Positions 10,619 to 21,656 of a DNA stretch of 64,000 nucleotides are shown piece after piece. Source of the DNA: Megalobrama amblycephala (Eukaryota > Chordata > Actinopteri > Cypriniformes > Xenocyprididae); contig NC_063066.1 of the NCBI RefSeq assembly GCF_018812025.1, positions 1,471,192 to 1,535,191 of the forward strand, written 5' to 3'. A program made the translations under genes and the position numbers. Numbering within the stretch: position 1 is the first letter of the stretch; every line of letters begins with the position of its first letter. Below the pieces are notes generated by a model, which worked only from the letters and a program-made list of their open reading frames with translations, ran no database searches and was not told the origin of the DNA.

Positions 10619-11196
10619 TGTCATGAGCCAGGTCTGATTACTCTTGTTTTGGGTATCTCTTTCCTTCTCTCTTTCATCTTTCATTGGTCTCGGCTGTTTC
10701 CCCTTACCTCTGACGCACAAGCTCCCGTGCACGCACCTGTTCTGTGTCTTCATGCTGATTGCGCTGCCTACTTCTCCCTGTTCTTCGTCCTTGTCTGTGT
10801 CCGGGAATTGATATATGTGAGTGTGACGTGCTCCTCGTTGTCTCGCTAAACTTTATTTGTGTGTGTCTTAGCAGTCAGTTTTCTGTGTCTGAGTTCCAGC
10901 CCCAGTCCAGAGACCCGAACTTGTTCCCTGCTGTTGGTTCAGTCGAAGTGTGAGCCTGTCGTCGGGTGTGGTTACTTCTATCTGCCAGCACGGACCATTT
11001 CCATCTGCTTGTACTTCACTCCAGTGGGACTACAATTGAGGACCTGTGACTTGGGAAGCCGCTGTTTATTCTTTTGATCTCCAGCTGCAAAGTGCCTGCT
11101 TCTTCACATCTGGCAGTCTGTTTCTGTTATTTCTGGAACTCTAATAAACTATTTGCAAACTCCTTTTGCCTCTGGGTCTTCTAGGCTCACCTGACA
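10619..11196 (+). repeat. 5' LTR of chromodomain gypsy element 1
   Basis: A 578-bp LTR beginning TGTCATGAGCC and ending CACCTGACA, closely matching the 3' LTR. It is preceded by ATGCC (10614-10618), the left half of a 5-bp target-site duplication. It contains an AATAAA-type signal near its end (about 11143). The two LTRs differ by scattered substitutions and small indels, so the insertion is not brand new. Confidence 0.95.
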
Positions 11197-11214
11197 GAAT
11201 TCCCGGACCAAGAA

Positions 11215-12078
11215 ATGGACCCGGTGAAGGAAACACAGATTCACTTTGCTGTTAGGATGCAGGGGGCGATGCTCGGTCGTCATGAGCAGGAACTCTCTGC
11301 GATAAGACATGCGGTTGAGAACCTCATTGTTCAAGTGGCAGACTTATCTCACCGATTTCAATTTCTCCGTCATGAGCTCTCTGATTCTCCGCCTCCCAGC
11401 AAAGCCTCTGAACCAAGAGTGAGCAATCCACCAAGATACGCCGGTGAGCCCTCAGAATGCAAAGCCTTCCTAACTCAATGTGAAGTTGTTTTTTCTCTCC
11501 AACCCACTACGTATGCGACCGACCGTGCGAAGGTAGCATTTGTTATTTCTCTGCTGACAGGGAGAGCGCGAGACTGGGCCACGGCAGTCTGGGAGGCGGA
11601 GGCGGTATGCTGTCAGTCCTTCATTGCGTTCCGGGAGGAGATGGTAAAGGTTTTCGACCGCTCCGTAAGCGGACGCCAGGGAGGACGCTCAGTTTCTGAC
11701 TTCTCCATAGAGTTTCGTACTCTGTCAGCTTCATGTGAGTGGAATGAGCCCGCCTTGATGGCGCAGTTTCTGGAGGGATTGTGTCCTGAGATTAAGGACA
11801 AGATCTATGCGCGAGAAGTCCCCACTGCCCTCGATCAGCTGGTGGAATTGGCTATTCGTTTGGAGAAGCGTGCTGACCTCCGACGCCGTGCCCGCGGTAC
11901 CCAACGAGCTCCATCTCCACCCCAACCTGGACCAGCGACTGTTTCGTTTGAAGCCGCTCAGTTTCCTGAGCCCATGCAGACTGCTGGAATTTGCATTTCG
12001 CCTGCTGAACGTCAGCGTTGAATCCTCCGTCACCTTTGTATGTACTGTGGCCGTTCGGGACATCTGGTGGCTGTTTGC
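11215..12078 (+). pseudogene. Gypsy-1 gag with in-frame nonsense codon
   Basis: The ORF starts with an ATG 18 nt after the LTR and runs 268 codons as a gypsy capsid: an N-terminal helical part, then a retrotransposon gag core around PPRYAGEPSECKAFL and ALMAQFLEGL. A TGA at 12019-12021 interrupts it. The same frame then continues into a CCHC zinc knuckle (C-MYC-GRSGH-LVAVC, from 12037), so the TGA separates capsid from nucleocapsid. It is probably a CGA-to-TGA CpG decay. The gag packages element RNA in the cytoplasm. Confidence 0.85.
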
Positions 12079-12119
12079 CCGCTAAAAGGGAACACTCGCC
12101 AGTAGACCGGGGGATACTG

Positions 12120-12440
12120 TCGAGCGCTGTTTCTAGTTCTTTTCCCGCCAAATCAGTCACCACTCTGCCTGTTCTGCTCCGGTGGGCAGGAACGACTACT
12201 ACACGCCAAGCTCTCATTGATTCTGGGTCTGAGGGAAATTTTATGGAGGAGCAGTGGGCTCGTGAAGAGAAAATCCCTTTGTTGAAGCTCGATGACCCTA
12301 CTCTTGTGTTTGCATTAGATGGCAGTGAGCTGCCAAGTATACACTTTATCACTGCACCTGTGAGCCCATCATCTCAGGCAACCACCGAGAGACTATTTCT
12401 TTTTCTATTTTTCATTCTACTATTGCCCCTATTGTTTTGG
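12120..12440 (+). pseudogene. Gypsy-1 protease region, frameshifted
   Basis: In a frame different from gag, the translation contains ALIDSGSEGNF, the DSG active-site motif of an aspartic protease, and [19 protein letters not shown]. The frame is lost around 12400. The following linker to RT ([14 protein letters not shown]..., from 12437) is in the third frame, so at least one indel lies between them. The protease would mature the Gag-Pol polyprotein. Confidence 0.75.
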
Positions 12441-12716
12441 GTCATCCTTGGCTCGTTCAACATAATCCACAAGTTAATTGGTCACAAGGAACCATTCAGT
12501 CTTGGCATTTGTCTTGTCATGTCCAGTGTCTTGTATCTGCTGTGTCTCCTGTCTCTTCTGTATCTGTGTTGCAGGAGGAGCCTAGTGATTTGTCCGGAGT
12601 GCCGGAGGAGTATCACGATCTGCGGGTGGTCTTCAGTCATTCCCGGGCTGCATCTCTACCTCCTCACCATCCTTATGATTGTAGTATAGAACCACTTCCC
12701 GGTACAACTCCTCCCC

Positions 12717-15452
12717 GTGGTCGTTTATACTCTCTTTCTGCCCCTGAGCGCGAAGCTCTCGAGAAATATTTATCTGAGAGTCTGGCAGCCGGTACTATCA
12801 TTCCTTCCACCTCTCCTGCTGGCGCTGGGTTTTTTTTTTGTTAAGAAGAAGGACGGCTCGTTGCGCTCCTGTATTGATTATAGAGGGTTGAATGACATAA
12901 CGGTCAAGAATCGTTACCCCTTGCCCCTTATGTCTTCCGCCTTTGAGTTGCTTCAGGGGGCCCGCATTTTCACCAAATTGGACCTCCGTAATGCTTACCA
13001 TTTGGTGCGTATTAAAGAGGGAGATGAGTGGAAGACGGTGTTTAACACGCCTCTCGGTCACTTTGAATATCGGGTTCTTCCGTTTGGCCTGGTCAACGCA
13101 CTGGCTGTTTTCCAAGCCCTAGTTAATGATATTCTGAGAGGCATGCTTAATATTTTTGTTTTCATATATTTAGACGATATTTTAATCTTTTCCCCATCTC
13201 TAGCGGTGCATGTCCAGCACGTTCGTCATGTCTTCCAGCGTCTATTGGAGAACAAGCTTTTTGTTAAGGCAGAGAAGTGTGTCTTTCATGCTCAGTCTGT
13301 GTCTTTCCTGGATTCGGTAATCTCTGCTGACGGCATCAGCATGAATCCTGCTAAGGTACGCGCGGTTATGGAATGGCCCATCCCAGATTCTCATGCTGGT
13401 CTCCAGCGTTTTCTGGGATTTGCTAATTTTTATCATCGTTTTATTGCTAATTTCAGTCACATTGCCACGCCTCTAACGGCTCCCACTTCGCCTAAGAAAC
13501 TATTTAAATGGACCGAGGGAGTGCAGCACGCTTTTGACAAACTGAAGGAGCTGTTCACTTCAGCACCCATTCTGATCATGCCTGATCCTACCGAACAATT
13601 TATTGTCGAGGTCGACGCCTCTGATATTGCCGTGGGCGCTGTCCTTTCTCAGTGTTCCTCCGCTGATAATAAGGTTCATCCGTGCGCATTCTTCTCGCAC
13701 CGCCTCTCACCTGCTGAACGAAATTATGACATCGGTAACCGTGAGCTTCTCGCCATTCGTTTGGCTCTGGGTGAGTGGCGTCACTGGTTAGAGGGGTCCT
13801 CTGTTCCTGTCATTGTGTGGACGGATCATAGAAACCTAGAATATATCCGGTCTGCTAAACGATTGAACGCTCGTCAGGCTTGTTGGGCGCTTTTTTTTGG
13901 ACGTTTTGATTTCACTATTTCCTATAGACCCAGATCAAAGAATACTAAGCCTGACGCTCTTTCACGGCAGTTCGGTTCTGCTGGTGACGCCTCTTCCACT
14001 GAACCTATCTTACCTGAGGGTTGCGTGGTGGCAGGCGTTTCCTGGGGAATCGAGAGACAAGTCAAGACCGCTCTTACTGGTGTTTCTATTCCGAAACGGT
14101 GCCCTCCTAATCAATTGTTTGTTCCTCCGACCATGCGGCCTGCAGTCCTCCGATGGGGTCATTCCTCTAAGCTGGTAATCCATCCAGGGGTTAGAGGAAC
14201 CCTAGCGTCCATAAACCAACGATTCTGGTGGCCTTCTAGAACACGCGACGTGCGTCATTTTGTTTCTTCGTGTCCCGTATGTGCTCAGACCAAGTCGAAT
14301 AATTCTCTGCCTGCCGGTCTCCTTAGACCCCTTCCCATTCTGTCTCGTCCATGGTCACATCTGGCCATGGACTTCGTTACTGGTCTCCCTGCTTCTAACG
14401 GTAACACTGTCATCCTCACTATTGTCGATCGCTTTTCTAAAGCAGCCCATTTCGTACCGCTTTGTAAACTCCCTTCCGCCAAGGAGACCGCGCAGATTAT
14501 TGTTGAGAATGTTTTTCATTTGTATGGACTCCCTACTGACATCGTTTCAGACAGAGGTCCCCGATTTGCTTCACAATTCTGGAAGGAATTTTGTCGGTTG
14601 ATTGGGGCCACTGCCAGCTTGTCCTCGGGTTTTCACCCCCAGACGAATGGTCAAGCTGAATGTACTAACCAGATTTTAGGACGCATGCTTTGTTCTTTGG
14701 CTTTTCGTAACCCAGCGTCGTGGTGCGAGCAACTCCCCTGGATCGAGTACGCCCATAATTCTCTTCCCTCGTCGGCTACCGGGTTATCTCCGTTTCAGTC
14801 TTCATTAGGGCATCAGCCCCCTCTGTTTCCCTCTCAGGAGACTGAAACTTCTGTTCCCTCGGTCCAAGCTTTTATCCGCCTTTGCCAACGAACTTGGAGA
14901 GCTGTTAGATCCGCCTTATGTCGAAATAGAGAACGCACCCGTCGCGCGGCCAATCGCCGTCGCATTAAAGCACCTAGATATGTTTGTGGACAGAAGGTAT
15001 GGTTATCTACCAAGGATTTACCACATCGAACCGAATCGCATAAACTGGCACCACGCTTTATTGGGTCCTTTTCCATTATCAAGATCCTTAGCCCTGTGGC
15101 CATGAAGCTCAAATTGCCTCCTAACTTGAGGCGCGTCCATCCGGTCTTCCATGTCTTGTGTATTAAGCCGGTCGTTCGCGCTCCCGCCCGCCCTGCCCAC
15201 TGTCCCGAACTTGTCGAGAGTTCTCCTATTTACAGGGTCAGGAAGCTGCTGGACATGCGCCGTTGGGGTCGGGGTTACCAGTATCTCGTCGATTAGGAGG
15301 GCTATGGTCCTGAGGAGAGGAGTTGGATTCCGGCTCGGGACGTCCTGGACCACTCGCTCATCGATGATTTCCTTCGCTCTCGCCAGTCCTCTTCCTTGGG
15401 AGCGCCAGGTGGCGCTCCTCGGGGGAGGGGTACTGTCATGAGCCAGGTCTGA
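12717..15452 (+). pseudogene. Gypsy-1 pol: RT, RNase H, integrase, chromodomain
   Basis: The main frame is open for 859 codons. RT carries the YLDDILIF catalytic motif. RNase H has EVDASD and the WTDHRNLEY block. Integrase has an HHCC finger (H...H, CPVCAQTK) and the DDE core ([17 protein letters not shown]). The C terminus enters a chromodomain ([11 protein letters not shown]...YQYLVD), where a TAG at 15294-15296 replaces an expected Trp position. The frame reopens after it and runs into the 3' LTR. Upstream, the RT N terminus is cut off by a frameshift in a T10 run near 12830. Domain order PR-RT-RH-IN-chromo identifies a chromovirus. The copy is not autonomous as it stands. Confidence 0.93.
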
Positions 15453-15982
15453 TTACTCTTGTTTTGGGTATCTCTTTCCTTCTCTCTTTCATCTTTCATT
15501 GGTCTCAGCTGTTTCCCCTTACCTCTGACGCGCACGCTCCCATGCACGCACCTGTTCTGTGTCTTCGCGCTGATTGCGCTGCCTACTTCTCTCTGTTCTT
15601 CGTCCTTGTCTGTGTTCGGGAATTGGTATATGTGAGTGTGACGTGCTCCTCGTTGTCTCACTAAACTTTATTCGTGTGTGTCTTAGCAGTCAGTTTTCTG
15701 TGTCTGAGTTCCAGCCCCAGTCCAGAGACCCGAACTTGTTTCCTGCTGTCAGTTCAGTCGAACTGTGAGCCTGTCGTGGTCGCTTCTATCTGCCAGCACA
15801 GACCATTTCCATCTGCTTGTACTTCACTCCAGTGGGACTACAGTTGAGGACCTGTGACTCGGGAAGCCGCTGTTTATTCTTTTGATCTCCAGCTGCAACG
15901 TGCCTGCTTCTGTTATTTCTGGAACTCTAATAAACTATTTGCAAACTCCTTTTGCCTCTGGGTCTTCTAGGCTCACCTGACA
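15434..15982 (+). repeat. 3' LTR of gypsy element 1
   Basis: A 549-bp LTR (TGTCATGAGCC...CACCTGACA), preceded by the purine tract GGGGGAGGGG used to prime plus-strand DNA. It is followed by ATGCC (15983-15987), which with 10614-10618 forms the target-site duplication. It is about 30 bp shorter than the 5' LTR through small internal deletions. Confidence 0.95.
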
Positions 15983-16153
15983 ATGCCATGTACAATTCTC
16001 CACTCTAAGTCTCCAAATCTTTTTGTTAATGGTGGCTTATAGAGTGCCCTCCACTCTGGTTTTACATCTTCATGAAGTTCAAAGATAGTATGCCAGGGCG
16101 AATCAATTCTTTTATGTAGACCTTTTTTGTTGAAAGCTTTTACACAAGCATTG

Positions 16154-16193
<40 letters not shown>

Positions 16194-16735
16194 CCTCCAA
16201 CTTCATATAAATCCAAATCTGGTACATTTTCTAAAAACACCCCAGAATATTCCCCTATATTTGGGGACAAAAAACACTTTGGAAAAGTATCTTTATCATC
16301 AGGCAGAAGTTTTTTGACAAAAAAAATCATCAAGCATGTTCATTTCTTTTACTGTAAACACAGCAAATTCTGAAGAATTTTTTCAACAATTCAAACTGAT
16401 TTAATACCTAATGAAGTAGCCACATTTTCCACATTTTTAAAATTTGAACTAGACACATTAATTAAACGCCCCAATGTTGCAATCTTGGATTTAATAAAGA
16501 CATCATTTGATAACCCACATGTATCTAAAAAGTCCAGACAGGCACCGTTAATCATGGGTTCTTCCAATAACCAAAAAAGAGAATCCATACTCTCAAATCT
16601 TTTCACTTTAAAAAGGTCCCATATTTTAAACAGATTTTTATAAAAAAACAGGAAGCCTTGATGTATTAATTCTTTTTTGGATCCATCAAAAATAACTGCT
16701 TATCTAAACAGAGTTAGTCAACAGATTTAAGAATT
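15983..16735 (-). mobile_element. Tx1-clade LINE, ORF2 C-terminal region (segment b)
   Basis: Minus-strand frames encode stretches found in the C-terminal third of Tx1-type LINE ORF2: SLFWLLEEPMINGACLDF, then LPDDKDTFPKCF, then KPEWRALYKPPLTKRFGDLE. The last runs to the gypsy-1 junction and resumes at 10618. A T37 run at 16158-16194 (poly-A on the coding strand) interrupts the frame between two parts. Several frameshifts: a dead copy. Confidence 0.8.
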
Positions 16736-17131
16736 GCACAGGCCTCTGATTTCCAAGCAAAGTTCTACCAGAAAGATTCGGGGAGGTAAGATAACATGAC
16801 AACAATATTTATTAACAGTCAGCAAGCAAAATATTGTAAGAAAGTTCTTTGGCATAGGCCCCGTCCGTAGCTCAGATCCTAAAGGGTTGCGGACTCTGCG
16901 TTTCCTGCCTGAATATGAAGATGAAGGCAGGGGTGTAGCCAACCCCCTGGGAGGTATGGACAGGGACCATCCTGGTGGTGGTGGGGAGGATGGAGGTGAA
17001 GGTTGGCGTCAGCATCTGCGGACTCAAACGTGTCAGCTTTTATACTCCAAGTGTAAGATAATGATTGGTTAGATCTAAACTAATAGGTGATGTAACATTG
17101 AGTCTTCCTCGCAGAACTTACGCTAGAGCTT
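16736..17131. mobile_element. Unidentified insertion in the Tx1 LINE
   Basis: This 0.4 kb separates two parts of the LINE that should be adjacent or close. It is GC-richer than its surroundings, carries GGTGGTGGTGGGGAGG, and has no coding similarity I recognise. Ends are not defined by obvious inverted repeats. Confidence 0.35.
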
Positions 17132-17552
17132 TCATTTCTCTGAACTGGTGAGAAAACGTCCTACTTTGTTCATGAATAAGTCCTTGACCTCCTTCTTCTT
17201 TTTTAAATACAAAATGTTGTGTGGTATCCAGTGTAACTTGTCCCAAAAAAAGTCCATTAAAACAGACTGGATTTTTCCAAGTAAATAAGCCGGTGGATCA
17301 ATGCAAGCCATCCGGTGCCACAAAGAGGAAGCCACCAAATTGTTAATAACCAAAGTATGTCCTCTGTATGATAAAATTGGTACAACCCATTTCCATTTTT
17401 CGAGTCGGCCCTCAAGCTTTTCAAGTGTTCTCATCCAATTTTTTTGAGCCGTTGTCTCATTACCCAAGTATACCCCCAAATATTGCAAACCATCCTCTTG
17501 CCCAACATAAACCATCTGGAAGATCTGGTATTCTACTTTTCCATTCTCTTGT
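17132..17552 (-). mobile_element. Tx1-clade LINE, RT thumb/connection region (segment c)
   Basis: The minus strand encodes about 110 residues including GLQYLGVYLGNE, GRLEKWKWVVPILSYRGHTL, NNLVASSLWHRMACIDPP and VLMDFFWDKLHWIP. These are hallmark blocks after the RT palm of Tx1/L1-type LINEs. The right end is cut by the LTR-like start of the gag fragment. The palm itself (with the YADD-type motif) is missing from the window, so a large internal part was deleted. Confidence 0.82.
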
Positions 17553-18131
17553 CAAGACTGCTTCACTTTTTGACACAGTTCCCTTCGTTCCTGGACTCCA
17601 TTTCCCATCATCCTAGTTGTGTCATCACCTGCACTCACTTCCTCGTCATCTCCCCATCATCACTCATCACCTGCACCTGGATTTCATCATCTACACACCC
17701 TTTATAATGGACTCACTCCCTGCACTCCTTTGTCTGTTCTTATTGTTAGTTAGTATGTTTTGGTTGTGTTATACTCCTTTGTTAATACCTTACTTTGTGG
17801 AAGTCCATGTATGCCTCATCTCTGCCACAACCTCAACTGTAACAGAAGAACAGACCCAACCGACCAGACTTCAACAAGCTAAAATGGGTATATTCCTGGT
17901 CCTTATTCCTCCTACTGTCCAGAAGCCCCATGACACAGCGGAGGACCGTCTTTGGATTCTCAGGCAGGACGGTCGCCCGCTGGAGAGGTACGTGGAGGAA
18001 TTTTCTGAGCTATCTTGTATGGTGAACTGGCCAGATGCTCTCCTGAATGCCTGTTTTCTGAAGGGCCTGGAAGAGGACATGATTCGTTATAGTGAACCTG
18101 CCTGTTTCTTTTCCCTAGTCGAGTCTATTAA
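17553..18131 (+). pseudogene. Gypsy-like LTR/gag fragment, 5' half
   Basis: The segment starts with LTR-like sequence (TGTCAAGACTGC..., with CCCATCATCC and TATAA-like parts as in other LTRs here). It then encodes a gag stretch, HDTAEDRLWILRQDGRPLER YVEEFSELS...NACFLKGLEED...LVESIN, characteristic of a common fish gypsy gag. The frame is split exactly at a TTAA by a piggyBac element and resumes at 19634. Pol is absent. Confidence 0.65.
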
Positions 18132-19633
18132 CTCCCTGAGGTCTGAAAACGCACCGGCACGTTTTGCAGGATTTTTTTCACATTGCAGCAAAACAGACTT
18201 AAAATACTCCATCATTTCTTGTCATAGAGACATAAGTAATATATCAATTGAAACTATAGAATGTCTTCTTTTATTTGTGTACACTCAGAGTAAAAACACA
18301 ATGTTGTGCTTTTTGTAAAATAAAGAAAACTAACATGATGTGTGATCTCTCGTCTCCCTCTTAACGAAGTCCAATCTGATAGTTCTCAGAAAATGAACTG
18401 TAACTTATGAATGCTAATGACAAAAAAAAAAATGACACTTATGTCTAAAGAAATGTTGAAATGTCAGGTTTTAAATCTTGCAAGTCAAATCGAAAACAAA
18501 CATTCTGTGTTTATGTAATCTGTATGAAAAGAGAGCCATGTCAGAAGTCCGTGATTCAGCTCATTATCCGCTAATTCGGCCACGCCCAAGGAGGGAGCGC
18601 TATTCAGAGGCAAATTCAGAGGCAATACTTGTATGCATTGTCTCAATCGTGTATTTATTGTCTTGAAAAGTGTTTATTTGGATGTTAAAGCCATGGTTAG
18701 CGATCTCTAGAAGACATGCCGTTAGTTCCTGGTTCCTTTTCTTCTTTATATGAATTTGTGGACTAAAGGTGCACAGAGCGCCCTCCGGCTGCAAGTATGA
18801 ATTGAAAACACAGTATCCAGCACTCATAGTGATGACAATAAATATTGAATAAATATTACTTCTCAGTATAGAAAATTGACATAAATATATAAGAATCCAT
18901 CAATATTTCTCCAAATGTGCATGCTTTTAAGCTAAAAGCCTATATGAAATGCCATAGAGGTAACATAATTGTTCAGACACTTTGCATCACAGAAATACAT
19001 TATATTTTAAAGAATATAATAGAATACCATTATTTTAAATTGTAATAATATTTCACAGTATTGCTGTTTATGATGAGCTGAGACATGATTACATAGGTTT
19101 TTTTTCACAGCCTACCTGACTGAAAGGCCTCATTAATATGCAAGTCATTTCAGGTCATTATTATGTGATTCTTTTGTCTTCTCAGGTGTAAATGACCCAT
19201 TATTCATGATGATTCACGCCTCCACGCATACTGTGTTTCTTGACAAAAAGTTTCTTACAAAAAATAAATCAATATATTGTTTTATATGAAGGAGTAGGCA
19301 GCATAATTTTTACATAATTCTGAAGCAAAAACTCTAGTCTACAACCTCCAATACCCAGAAGTCTTGTGAACACAGATTTAATATACTTTTTTTGGCCTTA
19401 TTTCAGTGACTTAAGTTTTTTGTTTTTTCAATAACCACGCATAAACATTATTCCTTCAAAAATACAAACATGTACATACATGTTCCTCACATATTATGGT
19501 AGCCTAGTTTGTGCTGAATACAGTGTAATGACACTTTTGTCATTTATATGTTTATGAACAACTGAAAAAAGCACAAATGTCAGGGCATGTCAAAACTTCT
19601 CCAAGCCCCAAATCAGCCTCAGACTCCAGAGGG
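18132..19633 (-). mobile_element. piggyBac-like non-autonomous element, copy A
   Basis: The element is bounded by TTAA at 18128-18131 and 19634-19637. Its right end (minus strand) reads CCCTCTGGAGTCTGAGG, the same terminus as copies B (34116) and C (42760), which lie in the opposite orientation. No transposase frame. Removing it joins the gag codons on both sides (...VESI-N | LVLFLNGSDFE...), which supports the borders. Confidence 0.8.
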
Positions 19634-19956
19634 TTAATCTGGTTCTCTTTTTAAATGGTTCTGATTTTGAGATTGAAGAGGTTCAAGAGAACATGTTTTC
19701 CTCATCCAGTCCCCTCAGAAAAACACACGGCCACTGGTCAGTTCACCAACCGCCAGTTTCCTCCACATACTCCTCCAGTGGGTATTCCCCTGTGTTAATG
19801 CCTGATCCTAAACCCAGACCGCCCAAGAGGAGAGCCACCACGAGGCCCAGACGGCTTAAGAAAATGGCCGCTGCCTCACCAGAGCCTCCAGTAAAGCCTG
19901 CTGTCCAGCCTGAGCCCTCAACCAGGGAGGCCGATTGGCTCCATTTTTTGGAGTAA
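19634..19956 (+). pseudogene. Gypsy-like gag fragment, 3' half
   Basis: This continues the gag frame from 18127 (LVLFLNGSDFEIEEVQEN) into a Ser/Pro/basic tail (RPPKRRATTRPRRLKKMAA) with Pro-Glu-rich motifs (SPEPPVKPAVQPEP), and stops at 19954-19956. The Pro-Glu tail is comparable in style to the repeat ORF at 2.3-3.1 kb. Confidence 0.6.
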
Positions 19957-20165
19957 GGTGGGGACATTGTTGGTTCCCATGTAAGCTTGACAGGGTTGTG
20001 ATCAGAGATGGATGCAGGAAGATGAGTACAGTCTTTTACTTGGTAGGCTAATGATTGGGATGCTAAAAAGAAATCTATTCTTGAGTAGACATTATGTACA
20101 TTTGAATAAAATGAGTAGTCAATTTGGTCTGGATAGAGATTGCGCCATACATCATACAACCTCAA
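19957..20165 (-). pseudogene. L1 ORF2 endonuclease, C-terminal piece
   Basis: Minus-strand frame with LYDVWRNLYPDQIDYSFYS, SRIDFFLAS and SISDHNPVKLTW. The SDH motif contains the catalytic histidine of the APE-like endonuclease. It is separated from the N-terminal piece by a SINE-like insert and cut on the left by the gag fragment. Confidence 0.75.
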
Positions 20166-20540
20166 CTCAACTCAGCTTTATTTATATAGCACCAATAAAA
20201 ACAACAATTGTTGACCAGGGTGCTGTACAGTATAACAAACTAACATAATATACACCATAAATTACAGCGCAGAACAAACCAAAAAAACACACAGCACACA
20301 TCAATGACAATTAAAAGCCAGAGAAAAAAGATGGGTTTTGAGTTTTGTTTTAAACTCATGTAGTGTAGAGGCAGTTCTAATAAAAACAGGTAAACTATTC
20401 CAGAGTTTTGGTGCAGCAACAGCAAAGGCTCGGTCTCCTCTTGACTTCAGTCTAGCCCGAGGAACGTTTAACTGTCTCTGGTTGGACGACCTAAGAGACC
20501 TTCCAGGACCCCAAATCAGTTATCCCTTGACTCAGAATGG
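20160..20540 (+). repeat. SINE/MITE-type interspersed repeat
   Basis: Begins CAACTCAGCTTTATTTATATAGC, a start shared by abundant fish short repeats; a different relative starts at 59.05 kb. It interrupts the L1 endonuclease frame, so it arrived after the L1. No coding capacity. Confidence 0.55.
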
Positions 20541-21020
20541 TTCCTGCTTTTGATTTAAGATTTTTTTTGATGATCTATCCTTGGAAGGGTCTAAAACTAG
20601 ATTAAAGTCACCATCAAAAATGCAACTGCCCTCAATAGTAGCTAATCGTAATAGTAAATTGCTAAAAAAGATGGGATCATCATGGTTTGGACCATAGACA
20701 TTTACAAAGGTTATATGTTCCCTATTCAACTCACATTCAACAATTACATATTTACCAGCAGTATCAGAGTATGTATTAGTCAAGTTAAATTGTAATTTTT
20801 TTGTGGATTAGTACTGCTACCCCTCGACCACTGGAAGAAAATGATGAGTAATAGACCTGACCACCCCATTCTCTCTTGAGTTTTATATGTTCCTGATCTG
20901 TAAGATGGGTCTCCTGAATAAAAGCTATATCCGTGTTAACCCTTTTCAAATATGACAGTACTTTCTTTCTTTTTACCAGATTATTTAAACCCCTAACATT
21001 CCATGATACACAGTTTAAAA
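20541..21020 (-). pseudogene. L1 ORF2 endonuclease, N-terminal piece
   Basis: The minus strand encodes, in two frames, NCVSWNVRGLNNLVKRKKVL, DIAFIQETHL (metal-binding glutamate), SSGRGVAVLIHKK, then after a frameshift near 20800 FVNVYGPNHDD and IFDGDFNLVLDPS (the GDFN block). This is the APE-like endonuclease that nicks target DNA for L1-type LINEs. RT is not present in this copy. Confidence 0.8.
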
Positions 21021-21656
21021 TCTTAGCCAGTTATCATGATCTTATAAATAACAGCAAAATCTCCACTACACAAATAATAATGTTCTTCTACTCCTAAATG
21101 ATACCATTGCAAAAGATGCATCTTGTTGCGTGAAAAATAAGAAACAAAAATAAAAATCACCTGAATTAAAATTGTAACTTTCAAATGTGAAAAAAAAGAA
21201 GAAACGAAAGAAAGAAAAGAAGGCAAATTACGCCTTAGTAACAACCTTGCTTCCGAACTTGTAGCTGACGCTGACTAGCCATATTCAAATAGCTAGTATC
21301 CTACATAGCATGATAAAACTCCCTATTCAGAACAAAATAAAAAATATATAAACGGTCAGATATTCATATCTTCTATTAGAATTGTACTTAATTAGGTGCA
21401 GACATTGAACAAATGGTAAAGCTAATAAATCAAATATTAAACTACATTGCGAACTAGTGGAACCATTCAAATATACTATACATGATACTATACATTAGAG
21501 GAACTTTCAGCAGTGGCTAAATTGTAATCTGGCAACAACAGAAAATAATATTTCTTGTTATGACCTTTGGTCAAGGAAATAAAAAGGAAAACGTTTACAG
21601 TGTTATATGAAAACATTATAGTCTTAACTCACAGGATATCCTTTGTGTGAAAGCCA
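21021..21656 (-). other. L1 inter-ORF region
   Basis: AT-rich sequence between the stop of ORF1 and the ORF2 start on the minus strand. Longer than the short spacer usual for L1, so it may contain an expansion or small insertion that I cannot define. Confidence 0.35.

Noticed and set aside
10649..11077. Plus-strand ORFs in the gypsy LTRs (also at 15464-15768)
   Set aside because: They lie entirely in the two LTRs and occur twice because the LTRs are copies.
15973..16333. Lys-run ORFs across 16.16 kb
   Set aside because: The Lys run is a T37 homopolymer inside the dead Tx1 LINE; only the flanking LINE blocks are meaningful.
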